Assembly (NCBI RefSeq): GCF_905480005.1
Contig: NZ_CAJQOO010000038.1
Location: 1 to 51,345, forward strand
Direction of reading: 5' to 3'
Origin: an uncultured Maricaulis sp.
GTDB lineage: Bacteria > Pseudomonadota > Alphaproteobacteria > Caulobacterales > Maricaulaceae
DNA length: 51,345 nt
The position numbers were made by a program, and so were the translations under genes. The notes under the pieces are model-generated. The model was not told where the DNA came from. It worked only from the letters and a program-made list of their open reading frames with translations, and searched no databases. Shown one piece after another: positions 18,377-27,450 of the stretch; the stretch's first letter is position 1, and the number at the start of each line of letters is the position of its first letter.

Positions 18377-21300
18377 ATGACCACCCGGTCCGCCGAAATG
18401 CAACGGGCGCTGTTCGCGTGCTCGCCGTTGGCAATTCTCGTCTTGAACGCTCACGGGGCCATCACCTCGATCAATTCATCCGCAGCTGAACTCCTCGGCT
18501 ATGATCAGGCCGACCTGGCCGGCAAGCGGGCCCAGATCGTCTTTGCTGATGCCCGCGCGTATGACCAGCTTGAAGAGGCGGGTTTCAATATTCCCGACGG
18601 TCTGCCGGAGGGCCGTTTCACCACCCGCTACAGAACCCGCAACAGCCGGGTCTTTGACGGCGAGACCGTCGCCGCACGCGCTCCCGAACCCAAGACCCAC
18701 AGCACCGGCGCACCCGGATCAGAGATGCCCGGCACGGGCGTCATTCTCTTCATCCGGGACGTGACGGCGGAGCTGTCCCTGAAAGCCAAGCTCGAAGCCA
18801 GCGACATCCAGCTGCGCGCCGCCCTGGCGTCGGCCAATGAAGGCGCATTCTCGCTCAATCTGGTGACGCGGCTTGGCTCCACGCGCGGCTTCATCAATGA
18901 GTTCCTCGGCATCTCCTCCGCCGACGCGACCATCTCACTGGAGCGCTGGCTGGAGATTACCGATACAGACCACCGCCAGCATCTTGCCGATTCCATCGAG
19001 ACGCTGCGATCCAATCCGACCCAGCCATTGGATGTCACCTTCAGGGCCCGTCGCGCGGACGACGCCTGGCGCTGGCTGCATATGCGCGGCAAGGTCACCG
19101 AATTCACCCGCGAGGGGCATGCGCTGCGGGTCTCCGGCGTTGTCTCGGACAGTACCGACCGCCAAGCACTGGAAGACAAGCTGGCGGCTCGAGAACGCCA
19201 ACTCGCGGACGCCATCGAATCCGGGTCCAGCGGCGTCTGGGAAATCGATCTGGCATCGCGTCAGGTCACGCCGATCGGCCCTATCCGGGCGATCCTCGGC
19301 CTGCCTCCGGAACCGCAGGAAGTCGATAGGTCCGTGTGGCTGGCGCGTGTCCATGACTCTGACAAATCCGGTCTCAGCAGCCTGGTCGACGCGCTGGCGG
19401 ACGGGACCAGCGACACGCTGGATATCGAGTACCGGGTCCTCGATGCTCGAACAGATAAATGGGTCTGGCTGCGCTCGCGCGGACGGATAAAGCCACAAGG
19501 CGACACTCGAGTCGCTGCCGGTGTCCTCATCGACATTACCGAGCGCAAACAGCTCGAGATCAAACTGATCGAAACCGAAAGATTGATGCGTGAGGGTCTT
19601 GAAGGCGCCAATGACGGAGCCTGGAGCCTCGACATCAAACAAGACCAGCTGCACGTTTCCGGTGTTCTCGCCCGCCTTCTCGATGTCGAGGACGGCAGCG
19701 TGGTTTCGTCCGATGACTGGTATGGTCTCATCCCGGAAGAAGGTCGAGCAAGGGCTCGCAAGCGCTTCGACGAATTCCTTCATCAACCTCGCGAGCGACC
19801 CGGTTCCGGGTCCAGTCAGAGCCTTGGGCGCTTTCGGGTGATCAGTCCCGACAGTTCTGAGGTCTGGTTGAGATCGCGCGGTCGGGTTGTCGAGTGGGCC
19901 GACGACGGTTCGGCGGAGCGAGCTGCCGGGATCGTCAGCAATATCACGGAAGAACGCCGTCTCGAGCGAGCGCTCGCAGAAAGCGACCGGCGCCTGCGCG
20001 AAGCTCTGCTGGCTGCCGGTGAAGGGGCGTGGCGGACCGATCTCAAAACGCGTGTCGGCGAAGTCAGCGCGATTGTGGCCGAGATGATGGGCCTGCCTCC
20101 CGGTGATGCCCGCGTCACTTATGACGACTGGCTATCGCGCGTGCATCCCGACGACATGGAATTAACGCGCGACTCCTTCCAACAGCTCGAGTCCGGCGAA
20201 CGCGACTCCGTTGATCTCATCCTGCGGTATCAATCGGAAAAGAGCGGCTGGATCCGCATCCACAATCGTGGCCGCATCTCGGAGCGGGACAGCCATGGCG
20301 TACCGACCGTCGCGTCCGGCTTCATTGCCGACATCAGCGAACGCCTTGCGACCCAGGAAGCCCTGGCGGATCGCGAGCAACAGCTCTTCCAGGCTGTCAC
20401 CGCGGCCGCGCTGGGGACCTGGCGTATTGACATGGCCCGCCAGACCATTGATCTGCGCGGCACCATCGTTGCCGAGCTCTTCGGAGAAAAGGATGCCCGC
20501 ACAATCGGTCTCGACGAGTGGCGCGAACGCATTCATCCGGCCGACATCGCCGGCGTTGATGCCGTTGTCGCGCACATCATGACGACGCCCAATGTTCAGG
20601 CCGACGACCAATACCGATTACGCGACTGGAAGGGTGACTTTGTCTGGCACCGCTTGACCGGGCGGATCATCGAGCGAGACGAGCGCGGCCGCCCCGTCGC
20701 GGCGTCCGGCGTGTTGTGGAATGTCGATGCCACACGCCAGCTCGAGGCCATGATGTCGGAAGAACGGGCCCGGTTCGAGCGCATCTATCGCGCGACACCG
20801 GCCATGATGCACACGATCGATGCTGACGGCCATATTGTGGAGGTGAGTGACTACTGGCTCTCGCACCTGGGTTACAAGCGATCGGAAGTCATCGGCCGCA
20901 AATCAACCGACTTCCTCGATGCTGAATCGCAGGAGCGGGCGATCGATGTAGAACTGCCCCGCCTGTTCCAGGTTGGCCACAACACGCATACGCCCTACCG
21001 CTACGTCCGAAAGAATGGCGATCCGGTCGATGTACTGCTCTCTTCCTTCCTCGAGCGCGACACCGACGGCAATCCGTCGCGCAGCTACGCCATCCTCACC
21101 GACGTCACAGAATTGCGCGCGACCAATATCCAGTTGGAGCGCACCAATCGCGAGCTGGACCGGTTTGCCACCGTCGCCTCACACGATCTCCAGGAACCCC
21201 TGCGCAAGGTGGCCGCCTTCTCCTCACTGGTGAAGCGGCGTTATTCCGACAAGCTGGACGAGGACGGGGTTCGCAGTCTGGATTTCCTCGCCGATGCTGC

Positions 21301-21841
21301 GCAGCGCATGCAGCGGCTGATCACTGAGCTGCTGGACTATTCCAAACTGTCCAGTCAGCCCCTGAATCTCGAGGAAGTTGATACGCGCGCGCTCGTCACG
21401 GACGTGCTGGACCAGATCGAAACCCGGATCACCGAGAACAACGCGGTCATCCAGATCCAGACTCTTCCCACGCTGCAGTCAGACCCGGTTCTGCTCACCC
21501 AGATTTTCCAGAACTTGATCTCGAATGCCGTGAAATACCGTGGCATCGCTGACCCCGAGGTCATGATTTCGAGCGAGGCCACGGCGACGGGCTGGACCTT
21601 CACGGTGGCGGATAATGGAATCGGCATGGACATGCGCTTCGCCGAAAAGATTTTCGCGCCCTTCCAGCGGCTTCACACGCGCGAAGAATATGAGGGCACA
21701 GGGATCGGTCTGGCGGTCGTTCGGCAAGCCGTTGAACGCCTCGGCGGCACGATCCGCGTCGAGTCCGAGCAGGACGAAGGCACACGCTTCACCTTCGATC
21801 TGCCACGAACACCGCCGCGCCGGAACGTGCCGGATCCCTGA
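18377..21841 (+). CDS. Soluble sensor histidine kinase with seven PAS domains
   Basis: 1154 residues without a membrane segment. I count seven successive PAS/PAC units of about 125-130 residues; units 2-6 are of one type, each with a conserved W-L-x-R-G-R block followed by a D-I-T/S-E-R linker (for example VWLRSRGRI and ITERKQLE). The HisKA domain has the phosphoacceptor H936 in ASHDLQEPLRK, as in phytochrome-like kinases. The ATPase domain follows with NLISNAVKYRG, DNGIGMD and GTGIGLAV. There is no receiver domain and no response regulator gene nearby, so its partner is elsewhere. AGGA lies five bases before the ATG. The ligand or redox input is unknown. Confidence 0.92.
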   Translation: MTTRSAEMQRALFACSPLAILVLNAHGAITSINSSAAELLGYDQADLAGKRAQIVFADARAYDQLEEAGFNIPDGLPEGRFTTRYRTRNSRVFDGETVAARAPEPKTHSTGAPGSEMPGTGVILFIRDVTAELSLKAKLEASDIQLRAALASANEGAFSLNLVTRLGSTRGFINEFLGISSADATISLERWLEITDTDHRQHLADSIETLRSNPTQPLDVTFRARRADDAWRWLHMRGKVTEFTREGHALRVSGVVSDSTDRQALEDKLAARERQLADAIESGSSGVWEIDLASRQVTPIGPIRAILGLPPEPQEVDRSVWLARVHDSDKSGLSSLVDALADGTSDTLDIEYRVLDARTDKWVWLRSRGRIKPQGDTRVAAGVLIDITERKQLEIKLIETERLMREGLEGANDGAWSLDIKQDQLHVSGVLARLLDVEDGSVVSSDDWYGLIPEEGRARARKRFDEFLHQPRERPGSGSSQSLGRFRVISPDSSEVWLRSRGRVVEWADDGSAERAAGIVSNITEERRLERALAESDRRLREALLAAGEGAWRTDLKTRVGEVSAIVAEMMGLPPGDARVTYDDWLSRVHPDDMELTRDSFQQLESGERDSVDLILRYQSEKSGWIRIHNRGRISERDSHGVPTVASGFIADISERLATQEALADREQQLFQAVTAAALGTWRIDMARQTIDLRGTIVAELFGEKDARTIGLDEWRERIHPADIAGVDAVVAHIMTTPNVQADDQYRLRDWKGDFVWHRLTGRIIERDERGRPVAASGVLWNVDATRQLEAMMSEERARFERIYRATPAMMHTIDADGHIVEVSDYWLSHLGYKRSEVIGRKSTDFLDAESQERAIDVELPRLFQVGHNTHTPYRYVRKNGDPVDVLLSSFLERDTDGNPSRSYAILTDVTELRATNIQLERTNRELDRFATVASHDLQEPLRKVAAFSSLVKRRYSDKLDEDGVRSLDFLADAAQRMQRLITELLDYSKLSSQPLNLEEVDTRALVTDVLDQIETRITENNAVIQIQTLPTLQSDPVLLTQIFQNLISNAVKYRGIADPEVMISSEATATGWTFTVADNGIGMDMRFAEKIFAPFQRLHTREEYEGTGIGLAVVRQAVERLGGTIRVESEQDEGTRFTFDLPRTPPRRNVPDP

Positions 21842-21843
21842 CC

Positions 21844-23079
21844 CTATTCGAAACGCAGGGCGTCGATCGGGTTGAGTCGCGACGCGCGGTGCGCCGGGTA
21901 GAGACCGAAGAAAACCCCGACCAGGGCAGACGCGCCGATCGCAATGGCGACAATGACCGGGTCGATGACGATGTCGAGCTGGCCGACCTCGGCATAGATG
22001 AGCGTTCCGCCGACCCCGACCACCAGGCCGGCCAGGCCACCAATCACACACAGAACAATGCTCTCGATCAGGAATTGGTTGCGTACATCTGCGCGCCGCG
22101 CGCCGACGGCCAGTCGCAGACCGATCTCCCGTGTCCGTTCGGTGACCGAGACCAGCATGATATTCATGATGCCGATCCCGCCAACCAGAAGGACAATGCC
22201 GGCACCCACAGCCAGCAAAAGGCCGAGCTGACTCTCGGTCTCATTGCGCGCTCGAATGAATTCCGCGAGTGAACCGACGGCGAAATCATCCTCGGCACCG
22301 GGCTGGATCTCGCGCCTTATGCGCAGGAGGTCCTGAATATCCTCGATCACCCGCGAGGTGGATTCACCCGGCGCGATATCGGCATAGATGGTCGAGACCG
22401 CATCGCGCACGGTCGCGCGCATGCCGGCACCGAAACGCTGGCGAACCGTCGACAGAGGGGCAAAGACGACATCATCCTGGTCCTGACCCCAGGAGGTCTC
22501 ACCCTTGCGTTCAAGCGTGCCGATGACCTCGAAAGGCTGGCCGCCAATCCGGATGGACTGGCCCAGCGGACTGGCCCCGTCGAACAATTCCTGGATGATG
22601 GTCTGCCCGACCACCACATAGCGTCGACCAGACACATCCTCGGCACCGGAAAAGGCGCGCCCTTCGCCGATCACCCAGCCGCGCGCGGAGAAATAATCGG
22701 GGTTCACGCCCTGGATCCGAGAGGTCCAGTTGATTCCGCCGAAGACCAGAGTGGTCCCGGCCGACACTTCGCCCGAGACGCCCGCAAGGCCGGCGATTTC
22801 TGTGCGGATTGCCTCCACATCGCCATCGGTCATCGGGTCAGCCGAGCCCGCGCCACCCCGACGTCCGCCAAACATGGAAGAGCCTGGGCGAATGATCAGG
22901 AGATTGGCGCCGAAGCTCGCAATCTGCGCCTCGACCGCCTGTTTCGTTCCTTCGCTGATCGACACCAGGACGATGACAGAGGCGACACCGATAATGACGC
23001 CGAGCATGGCCAGTGCACTGCGAAGCGCGTTGATGCGAAGCGCGGTCAGCGCCACGCGCAAGGATGCGAGCGCATTCAT
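21844..23079 (-). CDS. MacB-type ABC transporter permease (FtsX-like)
   Basis: 411-residue permease with the MacB layout: one N-terminal membrane helix (LRSALAMLGVIIGVASVIVLVSI), a large periplasmic domain (about residues 45-280) and three C-terminal helices starting near AVGAGIVLLVGGIGIMNIM, with the conserved SVTERTREIGLRLAVGAR coupling motif. In E. coli MacB the ATPase is fused to the permease; here it is a separate gene, overlapping by 4 bp (23076-23079). It forms a tripartite exporter with the ATPase and the adaptor upstream; the outer membrane TolC-like partner is not in the window. It ends 2 bp from the convergent kinase gene. Substrate unknown. Confidence 0.92.
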   Translation of the reverse strand: MNALASLRVALTALRINALRSALAMLGVIIGVASVIVLVSISEGTKQAVEAQIASFGANLLIIRPGSSMFGGRRGGAGSADPMTDGDVEAIRTEIAGLAGVSGEVSAGTTLVFGGINWTSRIQGVNPDYFSARGWVIGEGRAFSGAEDVSGRRYVVVGQTIIQELFDGASPLGQSIRIGGQPFEVIGTLERKGETSWGQDQDDVVFAPLSTVRQRFGAGMRATVRDAVSTIYADIAPGESTSRVIEDIQDLLRIRREIQPGAEDDFAVGSLAEFIRARNETESQLGLLLAVGAGIVLLVGGIGIMNIMLVSVTERTREIGLRLAVGARRADVRNQFLIESIVLCVIGGLAGLVVGVGGTLIYAEVGQLDIVIDPVIVAIAIGASALVGVFFGLYPAHRASRLNPIDALRFE

Positions 23080-23756
23080 GAGCGGTCCTCCACTATCTCG
23101 CCATCGCGAAACACGATCTGGCGACGGGCATGTTCGGCAACTTCCTGCTCATGAGTCACCAAAATCACAGTGATCCCCTCGCGGTTGAGCTGGTCGAAAA
23201 TCGCCATGATGTCCTTGGAGGTCTTGGTATCAAGCGCTCCTGTCGGCTCGTCAGCGAGCAGGATTTTCGGGTCATTGACCAGCCCTCGCGCGATGGCGAC
23301 TCGCTGCTGTTGCCCACCGGAGAGCTGGGCCGGATGATGATCCGTCCGCTCGCCCAGACCGACCTGCTCGAGTCGCGCCATGGACCGCTTGACGCGTTCC
23401 GCATGCGGCAGACCGGAATAGATCAGCGGGAGAGCGGCGTTTTCCAAAGCACTGGTGCGCGGCAGGAGATTGAACTGCTGGAAGACAAACCCGATCGTGC
23501 GATTGCGAAAACGCGAAACCGCATCCGGCCCCAGCGCCCGGACATCCTCACCGGCGATGCGCAATTGCCCAGATGTCGGCTGATCAAGCGCGCCAAGCAG
23601 ATTCATCAGGGTCGATTTGCCTGAACCGGAAGTCCCCATGATGGCCACATACTCACCCGCCTCGATATCCAGCGAGACGTCATTGAGTGCGTGCACGACC
23701 TGGTCGCCCATCTCATAGGTCTTGACCAGATTCCGGCACTCGATCAGCGCCGGCAT
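23076..23756 (-). CDS. ABC transporter ATP-binding protein (LolD/MacB type)
   Basis: 226-residue ATPase of the LolD/MacB/FtsE class. Walker A GTSGSGKST near residue 40, signature LSGGQQQRVAIARGL and Walker B ILLADEPTGALD are intact. The motif QQFNLLPRTSALENAALPLIY is typical of the class. It overlaps the permease by 4 bp and its first base coincides with the last base of the adaptor gene, so the three are translationally coupled in the order adaptor, ATPase, permease. Confidence 0.94.
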   Translation of the reverse strand: MPALIECRNLVKTYEMGDQVVHALNDVSLDIEAGEYVAIMGTSGSGKSTLMNLLGALDQPTSGQLRIAGEDVRALGPDAVSRFRNRTIGFVFQQFNLLPRTSALENAALPLIYSGLPHAERVKRSMARLEQVGLGERTDHHPAQLSGGQQQRVAIARGLVNDPKILLADEPTGALDTKTSKDIMAIFDQLNREGITVILVTHEQEVAEHARRQIVFRDGEIVEDRS

Positions 23757-25228
23757 TATTCACGCACCTCGCGAGCGCGAGTAATGACAGCGTCACCGGC
23801 CTCGAGCTGACCGCCCACCACTTCGGTCTTCTGGGTGTCATTGATGCCGACCCTGACGCGACGTTCGACGAGGGCGCCATCAGCCTCGAGCACCCAGATC
23901 GTTGCCGACCGGGTCTCTCGCATTTCGCGTTGCATGTCACGATAAGCGGTCATCTGCTCCGGCGTGAAGACGGCTTGCAACTCGCGGGTGATCTCGGCCT
24001 GGGCTGCTTCGCGGTCCGGCGTCTCGCCAGCCTGAGCCGCAGCCGCCATACGGCCGAAGACCTGACGGAAAATGGCCCCGGCCTGCTCCTGCTGGTCGGG
24101 CGTCAGTTCCAGACGCTCGGCCATTTGCGCCATCGGATTGCCGCCACGGCGTCCACCACCGGGACCACCGCGACCGCCGCCCGCACCATCATCCACGGGC
24201 CGGGCACGGCTTTCCAGCGCCGGGGATGGGCGGAAGCGCAGGGCCGAATTCGGGACGGTCAGTACACCGGAACGTTCCCCGGTAATAATGTCCATATTGG
24301 CGGTCATGCCCGGCAGGAGGCGCTGACCGGGATTAGCCGCCGAGATCACTACCGTATAGGTCACGACATTGTTCAGTGTCTGTGGCGCAAGCCGGATCTG
24401 ATCCACAACACCGGTGAGCTCGAGACCGGGATACGCATCAACCGTGAAAGCAACAGGCTGGCTTTCAGCGATCTGACCGATATCGGCTTCATCGACCTGG
24501 GCATCGATCTGCACCTGGCCGAGATCCTGGGCGATGGTGAAGAGGGTCGGGGCTGACAGGCTTGCAGCAACGGTCTGCCCCTGATCCACGGCACGGTCGA
24601 CCACGATCCCGTTAATCGGCGCGCGAATGGTCGTGCGATCCAGATCAATCTGCACACCTTCCATGGTGGCATCACGCTGGGCCAGAACGGCCTGGGCATT
24701 GCGGATCTGGGCGTCGGACACAGCCAGGCTGGCCTGGGCAGCCTCATGGGCGGTCAGGGCATTGTCCAGCGCCGACTGGGCTGAAATACCGCGGTCGAAC
24801 AGGGCCTGGATACGATCATATTCCTGACGGGCCGACCGCGCATTGGCTTCTGCGGTGAGCCGGTTGGCGCGCTGCAGGGACAGATTGGCCGCCGCCGTGG
24901 CGCGATTGGCTTCGGCCTCGCGAATGCGGGTTTCATAGGTCTCCGGATTGAGCTGGGCGATGATCTGCCCGGCTTCCACCGTGTCGTTGAAATCAACGAA
25001 AAGCGACTCGATCTGGCCGGATAGCTGGGAACCGACTTCGACCGTAACCAGTGCCCGCACGGCTCCGGAGGCCGATACGATCCGACGCACCTCGCCTGCC
25101 GCGACCGTCTCGGTCTCGATCACAACCTCACCCGTAGCGTCACCGCCGCGGGACATCCACCACCAGCCGGCCGCAGCCAGCACAAGAAGACCGGCTACAC
25201 CGATCACTATCCGTTTCGTCGACATCAT
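23756..25228 (-). CDS. MacA-like periplasmic adaptor with an LTPDQ-type insert
   Basis: HlyD/MacA-family adaptor linking the inner-membrane ABC transporter to an outer-membrane channel. One N-terminal membrane helix (about 5-24), then a barrel-sandwich and helical hairpin with VEVGSQLSGQIESLFVDFND, and a beta-barrel with NVVTYTVVI. Residues about 337-440 are an insertion: a glycine/arginine-rich linker, then LELTPDQQEQ and FTPEQMTAYRDMQ, resembling the LTxxQ hairpin of Spy/CpxP-type proteins. The family's last strands resume at SATIWVLEADG. The frame extends 167 codons further upstream, but that part overlaps two plus-strand genes and looks like noise. ATGs at 25228 and 25225 are both possible; GGCAGG precedes them (490 or 489 aa). 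Confidence 0.88.
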   Translation of the reverse strand: MMSTKRIVIGVAGLLVLAAAGWWWMSRGGDATGEVVIETETVAAGEVRRIVSASGAVRALVTVEVGSQLSGQIESLFVDFNDTVEAGQIIAQLNPETYETRIREAEANRATAAANLSLQRANRLTAEANARSARQEYDRIQALFDRGISAQSALDNALTAHEAAQASLAVSDAQIRNAQAVLAQRDATMEGVQIDLDRTTIRAPINGIVVDRAVDQGQTVAASLSAPTLFTIAQDLGQVQIDAQVDEADIGQIAESQPVAFTVDAYPGLELTGVVDQIRLAPQTLNNVVTYTVVISAANPGQRLLPGMTANMDIITGERSGVLTVPNSALRFRPSPALESRARPVDDGAGGGRGGPGGGRRGGNPMAQMAERLELTPDQQEQAGAIFRQVFGRMAAAAQAGETPDREAAQAEITRELQAVFTPEQMTAYRDMQREMRETRSATIWVLEADGALVERRVRVGINDTQKTEVVGGQLEAGDAVITRAREVRE

Positions 25229-25338
25229 GCCTGCCAATTGGCCCCCGAGCCTGCTCTTTCTGTAACACGGGCCGGAAACTCCGATCCGTCGCCACACCTG
25301 CAATCTCCGCTCATCTAGACCGAACGGAGCCCGCATCC

Positions 25339-25361
25339 ACCTGCGCATGTAGCGCGCAGGT
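25339..25361. promoter_or_regulatory. Inverted repeat upstream of the small membrane protein/AraC operon
   Basis: Perfect 8-bp arms ACCTGCGC and GCGCAGGT are separated by 7 bases, 45 bp before the start at 25406. It lies between the divergent macA-like and small-membrane-protein genes. It could be an operator, perhaps for the AraC regulator encoded just downstream, or a leader hairpin. Confidence 0.45.
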
Positions 25362-25405
25362 TGCGGAAAGGCTAATGAGGAATATGCATGCCGAAAGGGT
25401 TTTGA

Positions 25406-25723
25406 ATGTTTGAAGAGTTGCAGGCGCTGCTCAACCTGCCCGGCATGGACGTGGCGATCCGGCTCGCGCCGATCGTCTGGGCCGTTATCTGGGTCATGCT
25501 GACAGTCCTCCTCTGGCGAGGTGGTTTCACCGACCTGATCGAGAAACTGACGCGCCCGCGCTGGGCCGGCCCCGCTCGGGTCGAGGCTGTCATGATGATG
25601 CCGATCCGCGCCCTGATGTTGACCGGAGTTGCCGCTGTCACCGGGATCATCACGACGCTCGGAATCGGTTTCAACGCCGCCATCATACTCGGCGTCATGC
25701 AGGCCATCCGCGCCGGAGGCTGA
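25406..25723 (+). CDS. Small two-helix membrane protein
   Basis: 105 residues, not recognised. Two hydrophobic segments are visible: one at about 17-40 (APIVWAVIWVMLTVLLW) and one at about 70-97 (ALMLTGVAAVTGIITTLGI), joined by a basic loop. A GAAAGGG precedes the ATG. Its stop is only 4 bp before the AraC-type regulator gene and the regulator's ribosome site lies inside its last codons, so the two are an operon. It could modulate the membrane-anchored regulator or be its target (inference). Confidence 0.7.
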   Translation: MFEELQALLNLPGMDVAIRLAPIVWAVIWVMLTVLLWRGGFTDLIEKLTRPRWAGPARVEAVMMMPIRALMLTGVAAVTGIITTLGIGFNAAIILGVMQAIRAGG

Positions 25724-25727
25724 GCGC

Positions 25728-26783
25728 ATGACCCTGATCGACAGCGTGCAATTGCTCGCCGCCTACCACGCGACCCTGCTGGCGGTTTTTCTGGTTGTGC
25801 GCCGGATTTCGCCCAGCCTCGGCCTGCTTTCGCTGGTCTTTGCGGCGCACATGCTGGCCAATCTGATCACCGGCCAGGCCGGCTTGCCCCAGAGCGCCGA
25901 TATCACCAGCGCCTTTGGTCTGCTTTACGGGCCGGGCCTCTGGCTTTTCGTGCGCGGACTTTGCTATCGCGAAGCCCGGCCAGGCTGGCGCGACCTCCTG
26001 CACGCCATACCCGCGCTGCTGGTTGTGGTCTTCCGTCCTGCCGACCCTATGCCCCAGCTTGCCGGACTCCCGCTCCTGGTTGGATATCTTGTCGCCATCG
26101 CTTTCGCACTGCGAGAACACCAGCGCCTGACCGGCGAGATCCGGGCCGATGATGACCGGGTCCATTTGCGCTGGGTTCGACATGCCTTCTACGCCTTTGT
26201 TCTGATTGCCGCCTTCGACATCGCCCGCTCCGCCCTCGCGGCACGCCTTCCGACACTCGATGATACCGGGCTGGCGCTCGTCCTGGTCGCGGTGACATCC
26301 CTGCTCTCCGCGATGGCCTGGCGTACGCGTGATCATGTTCGCGCGCGCGGCGCGCTGTCACCCAGGGGACTGGAAGCGGGCCGTGCCGGCGCGGCCTCCC
26401 GATCCGCGCCGGATGACGCCGATATGCTGGATGATTTCGCGCGCATCGACGGGATCGTCCGCGAACGTGAATTATGGCGCGAGCCGCGACTCTCCCTCGC
26501 CGATATCGCGCGTGAGGCCGGCGGGACGAGCCGAGATGTGTCGCGGGCCGTCAATGCCGGCAGCGGCCGGAGCTTCTCGGCCTATGTGAACGGGCTGCGT
26601 GTCGACGCTGTCGACACCATGATGGCGGATCCCGGGCGAGCCGATGAGACCCTGCTCACGCTCGCCTTCGAGGCCGGGTTCAACTCCAAGTCCGCCTTCA
26701 ATCGTCTCTATCGCGAACTTCGCGGGGAGACACCGAGCCGGGCCTTTGACCGGGCGCAGACCCGACGTGCCAGATCGGGCTGA
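25728..26783 (+). CDS. Membrane-anchored AraC-family transcriptional regulator
   Basis: 351 residues. The N-terminal 210 or so contain several hydrophobic segments (for example HATLLAVFLVV, LPLLVGYLVAIAFAL, GLALVLVAVTSLLSAM). The C-terminal 120 form an AraC-type double helix-turn-helix: LSLADIAREAGGTSRDVSRAVN, then LLTLAFEAGFNSKSAFNRLYREL with the usual F-x-S-K/x-F-x-R pattern and PS at the end. This layout is known for membrane-bound AraC regulators that sense an envelope signal. The ATG at 25728 has GGAGG nine bases upstream; the frame is open further 5' but overlaps the small membrane gene. Confidence 0.88.
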   Translation: MTLIDSVQLLAAYHATLLAVFLVVRRISPSLGLLSLVFAAHMLANLITGQAGLPQSADITSAFGLLYGPGLWLFVRGLCYREARPGWRDLLHAIPALLVVVFRPADPMPQLAGLPLLVGYLVAIAFALREHQRLTGEIRADDDRVHLRWVRHAFYAFVLIAAFDIARSALAARLPTLDDTGLALVLVAVTSLLSAMAWRTRDHVRARGALSPRGLEAGRAGAASRSAPDDADMLDDFARIDGIVRERELWREPRLSLADIAREAGGTSRDVSRAVNAGSGRSFSAYVNGLRVDAVDTMMADPGRADETLLTLAFEAGFNSKSAFNRLYRELRGETPSRAFDRAQTRRARSG

Positions 26784-26784
26784 G

Positions 26785-26828
26785 GTCCCGGATCATGCCT
26801 CGTACCGTCCCATATCCTGATCCGGGAC
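26785..26828. repeat. Perfect 11-bp inverted repeat
   Basis: Arms GTCCCGGATCA (26785-26795) and TGATCCGGGAC (26818-26828) enclose 22 bases, starting 2 bp after the AraC gene stop. There is no T run after it, so it is not a classical terminator. It may be a rho-dependent or 3'-end stabilising hairpin, or an operator for the lipoprotein gene at 26891. Confidence 0.6.
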
Positions 26829-26890
26829 GACCCGATTGGCCTGGCCGGGCAGAGAGAGGGTCCCAAATCGCTGACCCGAAGGACCCCAGC

Positions 26891-27427
26891 ATGACTGCCA
26901 AAGCCGCCCCCCTGAACCCACTCGCCCTCGCGACCGCTGCGATCACTCTGGCCGCCTGCGCCACCACGCCAAGCCCGGCCCAGGCCGGCCCGGAGACGGC
27001 ACCGGCGATGGCCCGTTTCGGGGCCAGCCTGGAGACCATCCGGCCAATGCTGGACGCCGCCTGTGACACGCTGACCATCCGCGACCTGCCGCTCGAGGAG
27101 ATGCCGGTCGCCCAGACCAGCCACATCCAGGCTGATTGCACGGGTCTGGACCATGCTGGCGCCCCGCGAGAGGCTGAATTTGTCTTCGCTGATGATGCCC
27201 TGGCCTTTGTCTGGGTGCTGACCGAAGCGGAAGAGGCCGGCGAGCTGCGCGCAGCCCTGGAAGCCGCCCATGGCGCGCCAAGCCACGACCTGCCCCCGGC
27301 TACCGCCTTCACCCAGGCCAATCTGGCGCTGCGTTACGACACCCCGGAATTGCTCTACTACGGCGCTCATATCGAGCCGATGTATCAGGGCTGGTTCGAC
27401 CAGATGGCGTCGCAATTCGCAGATTGA
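26891..27427 (+). CDS. Predicted lipoprotein of unknown function
   Basis: 178 residues; family not recognised. The N-terminus is a signal peptide with lipobox LAAC and Cys23, followed by a proline/alanine linker. The mature part is acidic with two cysteines (in DAACDTLTI and QADCTGL) that could form a disulfide, and a C-terminal aromatic cluster (ELLYYGAHIEPMYQGWFDQM). GAAGGA lies about eight bases before the ATG at 26891; the frame is open 96 bp further 5' but without a ribosome site. It sits between two strong inverted repeats. Confidence 0.75.
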   Translation: MTAKAAPLNPLALATAAITLAACATTPSPAQAGPETAPAMARFGASLETIRPMLDAACDTLTIRDLPLEEMPVAQTSHIQADCTGLDHAGAPREAEFVFADDALAFVWVLTEAEEAGELRAALEAAHGAPSHDLPPATAFTQANLALRYDTPELLYYGAHIEPMYQGWFDQMASQFAD

Positions 27428-27450
27428 CCCTGTATTCCGGTTCTGGACCT

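Noticed and set aside
25229-25729. 167-residue N-terminal extension of the MacA-like adaptor
   Set aside because: It is hydrophilic noise antisense to the small membrane protein and has no ribosome site. The true membrane anchor begins at the ATG at 25228/25225.
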